From NCBI GenBank assembly GCA_001949185.1, contig BDGG01000002.1:2866467-2930466 (forward strand): a stretch of DNA of 64,000 bases, given 5' to 3'. Position 1 is the stretch's first letter. Every line of letters starts with the position of its first letter. The translations under genes were made by a program, and so were the position numbers. A model generated the notes under the pieces. It had not been told where the DNA came from. It saw nothing but the letters and a program-made list of their open reading frames with translations, and did not search any database. This document shows positions 1 to 10,812 of the stretch, piece after piece. Source of the stretch: Ramazzottius varieornatus. Lineage: Eukaryota > Tardigrada > Eutardigrada > Parachela > Ramazzottiidae.

Positions 1-260
1 TACAACTTTTCAAGCAGCTTCTAGTGAGCTATGGTTGGATAACATAAGTTGAGAGATGGTTCCGAAAAACAGGTTAATACGACTTCCGGTGGGGAAGACT
101 AATCATTACGAACAAAACGTGCTCTCTGGAATTCCAGGCGTGAGTAAAAACCTCAATTCGATTTCAACAAGCGAACACATACTTAGGATGTTAAATAAAA
201 TTAGGGGAGACTGCTGGAAAGCCCTGGAAGCGTAGCAAATGAATTAAATCCGACGAATTC
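1..260. repeat. Truncated copy of the 741-bp TIR element
   Basis: These bases align almost without change to 28955-29212, inside the complete element at 28862-29602. I see only a few substitutions and one 2-bp indel. The match stops abruptly at base 260, so this copy lacks its right part and its left part lies outside the window. No terminal inverted repeat is visible here. Confidence 0.85.
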
Positions 261-1367
261 CAACAATTGAGAACGCTGCACTAGCCGTGTTTTCCACGCC
301 CAAATTTGAAATTTTTTTCGAAACGGGTTGAGATATCTCTGCGGTTCTTTCTTAGCAATTTAGCCCTGTCATTTGTCCTTTAGGTCTGCATCAGACTATC
401 CAGATCCGACAGCAGTGCCCAGCCGTGTGGGATTACGAAAATACAGTAGGAGTACAGACGGTGAAACTCTTGAAATTGGGGCTTCAACGTGAAGTTATTT
501 TTCCTGCCGAAGCCCGTGCTTTTAAAAACGTCGAAAATACTGCGAACACAGCCTACAGTTAAAAACTATCAAATACCCCGTTACAAGTCCTGGAGAAAAT
601 TCAGTTGTAGAAATAGCCAGGTGCGAAACAGAAGGAAAACGAGGTCGTTCAAATTCTTGGAGTCGCCGGTGTAGACTTAGCTTCAACTGTTAATACTTCC
701 CAAATTGGTGTATTTGTGGACACCATTGCTTTCGAAAATACGGGAAGATGAAACAAATTAGAATTCACTATCAATAGCTCACTAAAGTGACGGATTATCC
801 GCGTCGGTTTTTCGGTTGGAATTTCCGAAATACGGTACTCGAAACCTGCGCGAGTCAAATCCAGAAGTCTTCTAGGGCTGATCGGATAGTCCAGCGTCTG
901 TGCCCTCGAAGTATTCTTACCAATCATTTCTGTCATTAGGCTATGCTTTCTAAGAAAATAATACGGCGGAAAAGGGAACACTTGGTCCGAGTTCTTCTGC
1001 CTCAAGTCTGTCACCAGCGTCCTTGAAAAACTTTGCCTGTGCTCGAAAAACAGGGAAAGTGCTGCTGCTCTTGAATGTTACCAGGACTCAAACATTTTGA
1101 TAGCGAAGTCGGGAAAAATTCTTGAAATTCAGCTTCGAAAACGGAAAACTCGTCTGAAAGACCCAATTAATAGTCTCAAAATGTACTGTAGCTTTTCTCG
1201 CTTTTTTGTCCCGTTGCGTTATACCGTAGGTTAGAGTACAAAATCCTTTACAGGGTCGAATGTGCATAAGTGAAAGAACCTTTTTTCCCAGGGTTTGCCC
1301 GACTTTCGAGTCAGGTTACCCGCCATATTTTCCAGGAACGTAATCTGAACGCTTGGCACCGACATAC

Positions 1368-2549
1368 CTGTCTTTCCTCCAAGTTCATGGCGAATGCGTA
1401 TGAATATGACGGAGTAGCTGACGGTGATGATGACAAGTGGAAAAACAAACATGGCGCAGCAGGTGAACAAGATATACGATAATTCTTGCCAAGCTTCCTC
1501 ATAAGCACCAAACGTCACACATTGCTCAAAAGGTTGACCATCCTCCGAAAGAAAAGGAGCTTCCATCACCCGAAAAACATACACCTGCAAAAAACCCAAA
1601 CCGAACCTGTCAAAACAACAACGAATTAGTCTGCGGGTATGTGGTGTAAACCTAGAAAAACGGCAAGTTGCAGACGCTCCACTCCTGTTCCTATAACGGG
1701 TTGCCAGTCCGAATTGTCACAAGTTTTGATGTTCAGCACGTGTCACTCCTGCTAACGAAATGCTCCCCAATCGTGGTTGATTGGTAGGCCTTCCTCCCCT
1801 CTGAGTGATACAGTGGAGTGAAATCAATGTGACCAAAACAGAAAAGACACATCGTAGGCTCAAACAGGTCTAGTTCTGTTTCGAAAAACGTACTACGGAA
1901 TTAAGGTCTCGGAAGGAAAATTTTGTGGACATTCCGAATGGCCACCCGGTACGACAAAGATCGCTTCGCGAGAAGTTTCTTCTAGAAATCTATCAGGGTG
2001 CATGCGCGTTTTTGCCAAATATCGTTTGGGACAAAACTATATTTTTGTGCTAAAACTGAGAGACGTGCTCTTCGATGTTACCTGTGGGATGCTACAAAGA
2101 GCTGCCATTATCCAAGCTAGTACCGTCATGCATCTGATGGTTACCCGACGTCTCGCTCGGTGCATTGGATACCGGACGGCAATGCATCGGTCAACAGCGA
2201 TAGTCACCACAATGAACGTGCTGCTGTACAGAGCGAACATCTGCAGGTACTTGACCAGCTTGCACATCAGATTCCCGGCATTCCAGCTGTAGGTAAACTT
2301 CCAGCTGGCGTCCGCGGCCAGGCACAAGAGAGCAACCAGCAGATCTGAGATGACCAACTGGAGAATGAGGAAGTGGATGTTACTGAAGCGATTTGATTTG
2401 GCTCGGCTTCGAAGTAAGCTGAAGATTACCGCGGTGTTGGCGATAATGGCGAACCCGAAAAGCGTGAAGAGGACTTTGACTTGGACATCCCGGCTGGCTT
2501 TTTCCCTGTCGTCGATTCTTGTTGCGTTGATTGCGTCCATCCCATCCAT
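1368..2549 (-). CDS. AKH/GnRH/corazonin-vasopressin-type peptide GPCR (partial)
   Basis: Rhodopsin-class receptor for a neuropeptide, acting at the plasma membrane. Exon 1 is 2549-2082 and exon 2 is 1584-1368, joined in phase 0 at SIPQ/VYVFRV. Exon 1 starts at an ATG followed by an N-glycosylation site (NAT) and carries TM1-TM4. The TM3 end reads DRCIAV in place of DRY, preceded by LVKYLQ and a WNAGN..CK segment as in GnRH/AKH/vasopressin receptors. Exon 2 has the second extracellular loop with FEQCVTFG, a pattern I associate with AKH-type receptors, then TM5 (FPLVIITVSY). Exon 2 ends at a good donor in phase 1, but I found no TM6-TM7 exon in the first 1.3 kb. The remainder is either left of the window or lost. 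The start is well supported; the ligand is not determinable. Confidence 0.8.
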
Positions 2550-3579
2550 AAGCTCACATCAATCAAAGGTGGAGCGTAGCAAAGAGTTATTCCGAACTCT
2601 CGTGGAATTCTGTGTGCGCTTTGACCAATCAGAAATTCACTTTTTTTGGGAAATTACTCACATAGAAGAACTGAAAGCCGAACAGATGAAAAATCGCAGC
2701 AAAGTTTTCGGTGGGGAAGTTCTGTCATCCGGAGCCAGTGTGCAAACTGAATTCCAGCTTGCCAGCTTCTTGGGTTACCTGCGGGTCTACGCCCGCGTTT
2801 ATCGATTTTACCTTCAAATGCCAGTATACGTACATTTTTGATATCCTGCCACCTTCGAGCTGACTTATTTGCTGGTACACATACCCGCATGCTGTATAAT
2901 CATGGTGATCATGTTGATGCCGAGCATCGCGTAGGCTAGGGGAGAGATTCAACAAGAAGTGCAATTTACAGTGCGTGGCAGCCAACTTGAGCTCCCTTTT
3001 CTGAACAATCTTCAGGGGTTCTCACAAGTCATGGAGTTTTCTGGACTTCTTTTTAACGGATAGCCATCCATTTCTACGCCACATTCGATGTTTGCTTCTG
3101 TAGGAACTTACTCTCAAAAATTTCAGTTTGCATGAATCAGGCCATTCCGGTGTCACCGTCTGCTGCGTTTCGAAAACCCCGAAGAAAAAATCCCGTTTCA
3201 CATTCCGCCTGATGACCACACGGTCGAACTAAAGCTACCGAGTATCGCACAGCAAACATGAAACAGACAAAAGTTTCCAACTTACGGTAATTAACATGCA
3301 CGACAGTTAGAAATTACCCGGAATGGCTGAAAAGGAGAATTCCAAGCTCGAAACACAACTAGTCGAGATTGTCTATCGATGCGCAGAACATTCTTCCTGG
3401 AGACTGCGTATGGCATATGGTCGGGGGACGGAATTCGATGCCTTCCGAGCTTGAAGTATCAGAGACTCTCCGCGCTTCACTTTTGCTGTCGATCGGAGTT
3501 TGAACTGTTAAGCATCCAAGTCTGATACCCACAAACAGGGCCGGCGCGGCCTGTATTGAATGTATCAAGCTTGACATAT
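2550..3579. other. No gene seen
   Basis: Presumed upstream region of the receptor at 1368-2549. Open frames here are short and on both strands, with no recognisable domain or splice-supported exon. Confidence 0.5.
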
Positions 3580-4050
3580 GTGCTGGGATAAATACGATAA
3601 AATACTATCGAAATCAAGAAAGAGCCAAAGCGAAACCAAACGGCTGTTGTTCACTACGTTCGAGTCAGAACAAAAGTGAGATTTCTTCGTGTACGCGAGT
3701 GTGTTCGTTGCTCGATCTATCAAGGTCTGTCGTTACACACCTAGGTACGCTGACAGTTCACTTCTCCGAAGTCAGCTTGGATGCATGTGCGCGATACATT
3801 ACGGGCGAGGCTGCGCTGCCTGCGCGGTACCGAACCGGAGTACTGACTTCCGAAGTTCCGATTCTCAAGTGCGGGTTTGCGATTTATCGATACATCAGAA
3901 ATATATCGATATACCGCAATATGATATTTTCATTTGTCATATTCCGCTCAGCGGTAGTCCGTCCATATCGACATGATATTTTTGTCATATCGAATCACTG
4001 TGAAGTGATATATTTCGATAAGATACGATATATCATATTTATCCCAGCAC
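3580..4050. mobile_element. MITE with TGCTGGGATAAATA ends
   Basis: The left end reads GTGCTGGGATAAATACGATA and the right end is its near-perfect inverse (TATCATATTTATCCCAGCAC). The interior is rich in ATATCG/GATAT words. The flanks (gacatat and acatatga) also partly mirror each other, so the exact ends and target duplication are unclear. The ends resemble hAT-type termini. There is no coding capacity, so this is a non-autonomous element. Confidence 0.65.
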
Positions 4051-4560
4051 TACATATGACGTCCTGCGCTACCATTGTACGACAAAGTAAGCTTTCAAAA
4101 GTTGGCGGAGCGTCTTAAATACGGATGAGGAATCAATACCATTGTAAGCCAATGGGCAAATTTGATTCGCTGTGTCCAGCTGGTTCCACTGACACCCATA
4201 TTTGAAAGCTTATTCTGTCGTACACTGTACCCTCATTTTCGCTAGTGTTGCTCCAATATTACTTTTTCGATTCTAATTGCAATTACGATTGATTGGAATA
4301 CCTCGGCGGAAGCAATTTCAGTTATGTTAGGCTCAGCCCTGCTGAACTAGCAACTACAATTAATCGGAATTCAACTCACGACAGCAATTGAACTTATTTC
4401 AATTGGTTTGGTTCATATTTTGAATTTTAATATCCATAAAACATGAGGTTTTAAAGCAACTCAAGCCTGTCGTTCCCTGAGCAACCGATGGCCGACGGAT
4501 GCTTAGCTCAAGATTTTTTATACTCGTGGCACTGAACACGGATTCGCTGATGAAAACAGG

Positions 4561-4707
4561 TATTGTAAGTTTTTCTGACACCCTGCGCGCACGCTGTTAC
4601 GCTCGCGGAACAATCTTTAGGGGGTTGGTAAAAAAACCCATCAGGACCGGGGTTAAACTTCGCGTCTACATCGTTCCGCCGCGCGTGGTTCGCGAAGCAT
4701 TACAGTA
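4561..4707. repeat. Diverged 147-bp foldback element
   Basis: Related to the foldback at 5278-5424. Both share a central block around GGACCGGGGTT and a right end reading TTCGCGAAG...CATTACAGTA. The left arm here (TATTGTAAGTTTTTC) is much more degraded. Confidence 0.55.
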
Positions 4708-5103
4708 AACATCGTGCCGTACTGTCTCGTGCGACATGCACATACGCACACATATTCGCTCAATCAAGCACCAAATCATGTAGAAAGTCCAAAAATACAT
4801 ACACCCACGTGCGTTTTCCCGCGCTGCTGGCGCCAATCCAGTAATACTAATTACTATTGTCGATATTCCGACTATCAATTAAAATTTCTTCCATTTTTGG
4901 AATAGTTACAATTCTTATTAATATTGGAACTGTCCAGCCTGGGATTCCCAATTCTGATTGTCCTATTGGAACTCCAGAAAGCTCGGTTTTGGCCATTTTC
5001 AATTATCAATTGTAATGGTCGGAGCAACACTGACTTCTGCTCCGCTCTGTAAATAGCGTTGGCCAGTAACGTCACGATATTACTGTACTTTGACACATTC
5101 AAT

Positions 5104-5790
5104 TAGAAATGGGATAGGTGCGATTAAGTTCGGTGTGGTATTTTCCGATTTGGTATACTCTCACACCGAATCGAAAATTTCAGTATGAAGTCCACACCGA
5201 TATTTTTGATTTGGTAAATTGCTGCACCCAAAATTTCGATTTATCACACCAAATCAAACCGGAAAAAAAGCTTCTCTTACTGTAATGCTTCTTGAACTTC
5301 GCGAAGCACGTCATCATACGCGCGAAACATCCCTTAGGGTTCTGGTGGGGCAAAATCTTCGGACCGGGGTTCAACTGCACGCGTGTGATCACGCGATTCG
5401 CGAAGTTCAAGAAACATTACAGTATTAACGGGAAAAACGAGGTAAAACTGGCGCAAAACGGGGCGAGCCGCAAGCGTACAAGGCTTGGTGTGTCTTGAGA
5501 TGTTGGGAGGTTTTTCTCCAACGGATGGCTGTCTGTAATACAGTCTGCAAGCCGAAAAATTTCTCGGGATCGCTCAGAAATCGGTCAAACTCTCATCTTT
5601 TTGGGACTTTCGGTATGTTTCAATTTACCGATTTCGATTTGGTATCGCTTTGGGGCGAACGCACACCGAAATCGGTTTTTCGGTGTGAGAGTCACCCCGG
5701 TAATTTCGGTTTCGGTAATTTCTCATGCCAAATCGATAAGTCCGATATAGTTTTGGTAAATTTCGGTAAATCACACTTATCCCATCTCTA
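5104..5790. mobile_element. Non-autonomous hAT-type element with perfect 8-bp TSD
   Basis: The ends read TAGAAATGGGATAGGTGCGATT (left) and the inverse of GTAGAGATGGGATAAGTGTGATT (right). It is flanked on both sides by the 8-bp duplication CATTCAAT (5096-5103 and 5791-5798). An 8-bp duplication plus TAGAG-type ends is the hAT signature. The interior is made of repeated CGATTTGG/ACACCGAAAT words and holds a nested foldback (5278-5424). No transposase is encoded. Confidence 0.9.
5278..5424. mobile_element. 147-bp foldback MITE nested in the hAT element
   Basis: The arms TACTGTAATGCTTCTTGAACTTCGCGAA and their inverse at the right end (TTCGCGAAGTTCAAGAAACATTACAGTA) differ at one to two positions. 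The TA at each end fits a TA target duplication. Size and CTGTAA-type ends resemble the 149-bp element inside the helicase gene (25147-25295), although the interiors differ. Confidence 0.8.
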
Positions 5791-6559
5791 CATTCAATGC
5801 AAGCCGCGCCGGCTCTGCCCACAAAAAGTAAAGCAGCAGAACTCTATGGTAGGAACATTTTGACTGACAATTGAAAATCATCCGTAGGAAAATTCACTAG
5901 AGTACCGAGGAGGGCGAACACGTTTAACTAGGAGCCCCAGTTCCGAAACAAAATGTAACAATATGAATAAAAAATGAGAGTCGTTGTAACGCCAAAATAT
6001 TTTTTTTTGGATCAAGAAGGCACAGGTACGCGGACACTGGTGGTGAAGAACCCTGACGTTCGCGATTCGATAGACGGGTGTCTCGGTGCGACCTTGTTCT
6101 GTGCAGCTGGTCGCTGCCACCAGATCTCGAAGTACAGTGATGTACCAGTATACGTACCTAGTAAGTTTTCGAAGCAGTCAGGGTCAGCGTACAAAGTAGG
6201 CAGATTTTTTACAGTTTTCTTCAAGTTTTTGCAGTTCGATTGCACGTACGTGGGCTGCAGCTGACTAGCGTTGTACGATGGCGTACATTCAATGTGCAGG
6301 CAAGCAAATGCGAGCCCCGATTCGCGTACAACACTGACAAGGAGATTATGCCTGTCCTGACCTCTAGATTGTTAAACCGTTCCGGTGAAACGATAGACGA
6401 GAGTCTCCTCCATCATCTGAGATAGGTAAGTAAATCCCCCGACGATTCTGGAAGAAACTACAGGACTCGGAAGTGACGCCAAAAACCTACACTGATGACG
6501 AAGCAGCGTAATCTTTTCTTCGATCTACATCAGATTCAATGGTCAAACTAGCAGCCAAC

Positions 6560-7949
6560 CAGTGTTGAAGAAAGTACCGGTACTACCCGGTAATACCTGT
6601 ACTAAGTACCGATTTCGCAGTACTTGTACTTCACCCGAAACCGACGGCCGATACCTGTACCTTACGGGAGGTATTTCAGGTATTTATCCTGGTACTGAAG
6701 GCTGGCGGTAATCACCGAAAGTACCGCGAAAGTACTGGACGCATCGGTTCGATTGTCAGAAATATTAGCATTTTTGAGCCCGATACACGGCGCTGCCCAT
6801 ATACGTCCGACGTACTTCGACTACACCCTGTCCCAGCCAACTTGCTACCACCTCGAACTTTGACGTCGAAAAACTCAGATTACTGTTTTCCTTCTGCTTA
6901 GTCCGCACTGTTCGTACAACTTTTCGAGCGCTATCAAATGAGCCGCAATTCGATACAAAACAGCAAAAAACAGCTTTGAACATTCGACTGATATGACTTC
7001 CGGTGGGGAAGACATGTCGCCGCGACTAAAAACGCAGTCTACAGAATTCTGTGCTTGAGTTGCGATGCCCGATTTGATGTAGATAGACCTGCAACTATCT
7101 GAGCAGTCTGGAAGGATGGAAAAAGGCCCTAGGCTACCCAACTGGCTCGGCAGATGAATTAAAACTTGTAAATTTGGCCATTTTGCCGGGAAAACGGTTT
7201 TTTGCCGAAACCTCTAGCTATGGTTCTGAACGGCAGATTCACGTTTCCGACCCCTTCTTGGGTAGCTCAGACTCAGTTCTAATTATTATCAACAACAAAA
7301 CTTCAGGAGCTCAGTCACATACTGAAAGAATAATTTTCGAAAATGATCGTGAAATCTCCGAAAGTTGTGAGTTTTTTCACCTTGCCCCTTCTCCACTCTT
7401 GCGTCGATTCTGAGTTCCTGTGACCAGATTTCTGGCCAATTTTTTTCGTGAGATAGCAAATAGGATAGTGAACCAAGGAAATACAGTATGAAAGTTGGAC
7501 AGCAGTCGAGTCGAGAACAACTCAATATTATGAGTGGTAGCAAGTTGGCTGGGACAGGGTATATTCCCATGTGCGCACTCGCTCAGTGCGAAGTATAAAA
7601 CCCATGCACCTACTGTATGTTAGCGTCATGCTGTATGTAGGTGCGTGATGCCAACAGTGCTTCTTGAAACGACGATCAGCAGGTGCACCCGCTGATCAGT
7701 AGTCCAGAATTTCGAAGCGAGTTTCTGATTTATGCTCCGGTCGATATGCTCCTACTGCTCATATGAATCTTATCTTAACTTGACTGCTTTTTTTCGCGGT
7801 ACTTTCGGTGTTCTTTTTGGACTGTACTTTACTGGCGGTATTACCTGTGAATATTGCCAAATAAGTGAGATAACGATACTTTAGCTGCGAGGCGAGCCGA
7901 AATACTTTACTTTAAGGAGTACCGAACAGCCAGTACTTGTTCAACACTG
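6560..7949. mobile_element. hAT-type element with perfect 8-bp TSD
   Basis: The ends CAGTGTTGAAGAAAGTACC and TTGTTCAACACTG are inverted, and the target duplication CAGCCAAC is perfect (6552-6559 and 7950-7957). Subterminal regions are packed with AGTACC/GGTACT words in both orientations, a pattern seen in hAT-Ac-like elements. No transposase remains. About half the length is a secondary insertion (6825-7560). Confidence 0.92.
6825..7560. mobile_element. TIR element of the 741-bp family, nested in the hAT element
   Basis: The ends ACCCTGTCCCAGCCAACTTGCTACCAC are perfect inverted repeats. The final words CCAACTTGCTACCAC are shared with 28862-29602, as is the interior order (TTTGACGTCGAAAAA, TACAACTTTTCGAGC, GACTTCCGGTGGGGAAGAC). 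The copies differ substantially, so this is an older or different subfamily. Non-coding. Confidence 0.85.
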
Positions 7950-8504
7950 CAGCCAACAAATGGGTTCAGGCAGGTAAATCGCGCAAAAATGACTGCAACA
8001 TCATACAGTGTCTTTCTAAGCTTTCCAGTGCTGTATGCAGCTGTCAGAAGAAGCAAACATTGCCTTTGACCGTCTCCTTAAATTTCTTGTCAGCTTGCTT
8101 GGAAAATCGTCCATACGGTAATTCAGCCTATAATGCCATCTAAGGAGCTTGTCAACGTTCAGCAGGTAGACGGAATCCATTTCAAAGATGCACAGGAATC
8201 AGCGAGCAAATGGGAGAAGATCGGAAAAAAACCCAGAATAGTGGCTGAGCAGCACCCAGAATAGTGGATGGGCAGGCTCAATCAAAACCGGAATCACCCA
8301 TCGAACAATCAACTCTTGATTCTTCCGCCTATTCACCGCCCTAATTTTGACATCACTTACGAGTCCTGTAGTTTCTTCCAGGATGGTCGGGGGTTTTAGC
8401 TACCTAGCTCAGATGATAGAAAAGACTGTCGTCTAGCGTTTCGCCGAGACGGTTTAGCAATCTAGAGGTCGGGACAGGCGTAATCCCCTTGTGAGTACGC
8501 GATT

Positions 8505-9036
8505 TTTCTCCGCTGAGCACACGTGCAACAACGCGGACTTGCTAGGGACCACGTGGCCCAAAACACCTAATGCCTCGAGGCAAAATAAATTTTTCTGGCT
8601 TGTGCCCAGTTCTGCCGCGTGCTGATACGTCACGTTCTGAACAGCCAGTCAAACACTAAGCCAGAAAAATCCGCGTATAGCGTACAATGAGCGGGAAACC
8701 AATGTTACTGTACGAAAGGCATACGAGTTTTAAATCTAGGGAGCGAGCATGTTCTGGATTGCGATGGAGTCGTCTAACAGCAACATTGAAAACATTAGAC
8801 ATATTATATCGTGTCATCGACTGTTTTCCTTAGGGCACATGGTCTATAATTTTATGTTCATGATCATCCTTTTACTTATGCGTAGTAAAATCGGTTCACA
8901 GCTTCTGAATGATCAGCTGGGGCCTTGATCGTTAACCAAGTTCCGATCAGTCGAGGTTCAGTCGGTGGGAAGCTATCATGATCACAGTAGCGCAGAAACT
9001 GAGCAACACCGTCGTTAAACGAACAACACACAGGGT
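8505..9036. other. No gene seen
   Basis: Downstream flank of the mucin-like gene. It contains a loose inverted pair (AAATTTTTCTGGCTT near 8588 and AAGCCAGAAAAATCC near 8660) that could be a small foldback. Nothing else stands out. Confidence 0.4.
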
Positions 9037-10388
9037 CTACAGAAGTCTTCGACGGTGCGACGAAGGTCGCGATGAGTTCAGAATCACAGTTGTTGGTTCA
9101 CTAGTCGTCGTGTCTGCCGATTCGGCGTTTGTCGCATTCATGATCGTCGCAACGTCTTCAGCAACCGCGGAAAACGGCTCCTCAGTAGTCTCATCTGTAG
9201 CTGGCGCCACTGTCGTCTCGACTGGTGTGGCGGTAGTTTCCTGAGTCAGCGCAGTTGTACTTTCGGTGATCAATTCCGCTGCTGCTGTCGTGAAAGTAGA
9301 ACTATTAATAGTTGAGTCGGGGGCTGGTGGTGGTGGTACGGAGCTCAGCGCGGAAGTAGATGCCATCAACATAGCCACGGTAGTTTCTTGTGGTACCGTG
9401 GTCCCCACGAGTTCCGTTACGGCCTCTGGCGCGGGTACAGGTGGCAGCAGTATTCTCTGAGGAACGACAACCGACTCTGCCGCTAGCCGGACGGAGTTCC
9501 AATGAGAACCGCTCAGTTCAATCAGAGTGTTTCCTTGGGAGAGTGATCCTGAAGAAACCAGAGCTTACTTCAGAATGACTTTCATGCGTCTTCAAGGGAA
9601 TCAGAGCTTTTGGCTTACGGTAACAGCAATGGTTTCCCTTGAAAGCAGCGCACGTGTTCACTGCTTCACTAATCTCTAGCAGCCAACATAACGGATCAAT
9701 CTCGTCTACCGACGCACAGAAGCCAGCCTCTTGCAAGTTTGGAATGGCGTCGGGTCGGCATTCAGTAGTCTCAACAGAAGGTCGAACGTTAACACGGTGT
9801 TCGAACCTGCCTTTGTTGACTGCCTCTTCGATGAAAATAGTTTCCGCCGAGATCTTTTCAAAGCTATTTCCTTGCGGAATCGATCCTACAAGAGCATCGC
9901 GTTAATAGGGCCAGTAAACGAGCACGTGCGTCGTAGAATCTTGGCCACACCAGGAAGATTTGCCAAAATTCACCGGAGGATAAAAGAAATGCCTTTTTTG
10001 TTGCGTAAAAAGTTGTTGATGACTTTCTTTGTCATAACATTCCATACATACGATAGCAGCAGTATTTTCCCCTGAAAGCCTCACAGTCCTTTTTCGACTC
10101 GCTGATTTCCAAGAAGATACACAAATTATCCAGGTCGTCTTGAGACGAGCAGAAGCCTGCTTCTCGTAGGTCGGGTATCGCGTCGGGTCGACACCAGACA
10201 AGAGCATCCTTGTTTCTGACTTTTTGGTTGCCGCTCGTCTGAACGTGCCGTCCGTCGATAATGACGACATTCAGCTCATCTCCGTCCGTATTAGACAATG
10301 GTAACGCGTTCAGAAATGGCAACCTTAGCGTAAAAAGAACAGAACATGAACAGAGCAATGGTATTATGCGGTTCGTGGCAGTGAGCAT
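9037..10388 (-). CDS. Secreted protein with two tandem six-cysteine domains and a Thr/Ser-rich tail
   Basis: Three exons: 10388-10052, 9819-9619 and 9548-9037, all junctions phase 1, giving about 349 residues. The ATG at 10388 opens a signal peptide-like stretch (LLCSCSVLFTLRLPFLNAL). Exons 1 and 2 each end with the same domain: CRPDAIP(D/N)L(R/Q)EAGFC, then L(D/C)..C/LC, a C in (D/T)C.AF(R/K)G, and CCYR. Cysteine spacing is nearly identical in both copies and both break at the same codon of the CCYR motif, so the second exon is an exon duplication. Exon 3 is mucin-like, rich in Thr, Ser, Val and Pro (ETTVAPATDETTEE), likely O-glycosylated. An AGC-repeat tract lies about 60 bp upstream of the ATG. 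I do not recognise the domain. Extracellular matrix, cuticle or mucus roles are possible but unproven. Confidence 0.8.
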
Positions 10389-10812
10389 GACGTCTGTGCC
10401 GAAATGACGAGAACCGAACAAAGAAGAGGCGTAGCGAAGAGGAAGAGCAGCAGCAGCAGCAGAAAAAGTTCCGGAAAGATAATTCTACAAATCGAGTTTG
10501 CCACAACGATCACGATAGCTCAACAATCAGAAAGGACCACCTGGCTGAGCTATTATAGAGATTCTCGACCGTAACGGACAACGTTGGCGTTCCTTGACAT
10601 GCTTTTAGTACTGCGTTGTATGTAACGTGACATGGGTTGTATGTAACTTCTTCGTGATTAATTTTCCTCATTGACAAAATGTATGCATAATACCGAACGC
10701 TAACCACTGGCATGAGGTTTACAGTACGAGGTAGAGGACATACAGTAATTCGGGCATAGCAATTTTTGCACTATAACTCGGGCATATTTTTCCCCCGGCT
10801 CCTTATTACTAC
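10389..10812. other. Intergenic, no gene seen
   Basis: A short gap between the six-cysteine gene (whose promoter lies here) and the 3' end of the SKOR-like gene. Both genes are on the minus strand. It contains a GTATGTAAC direct repeat near 10618-10646 of unknown meaning. Confidence 0.4.

Larger units (their letters stand above)
6319..8504. mobile_element. Outer inverted-arm element carrying nested transposons
   Basis: The arm 6319-6487 is the inverse of 8342-8504, recognisable by CTCTAGATTGTTAAACCG against CGGTTTAGCAATCTAGAG and by GGAAGAAACTACAGGACTC against its complement. The arms are diverged (many substitutions and small indels). Between them lies the hAT element 6560-7949, itself interrupted by 6825-7560. 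The outer element is therefore the oldest of three layers. Its true ends and target duplication were not found. Confidence 0.65.

Noticed and set aside
649-1014. 121-codon minus-strand frame as the missing TM6-TM7 exon of the AKH-type receptor
   Set aside because: It has no hydrophobic helix, no CWxP-type or NPxxY-type motif and no phase-compatible acceptor.
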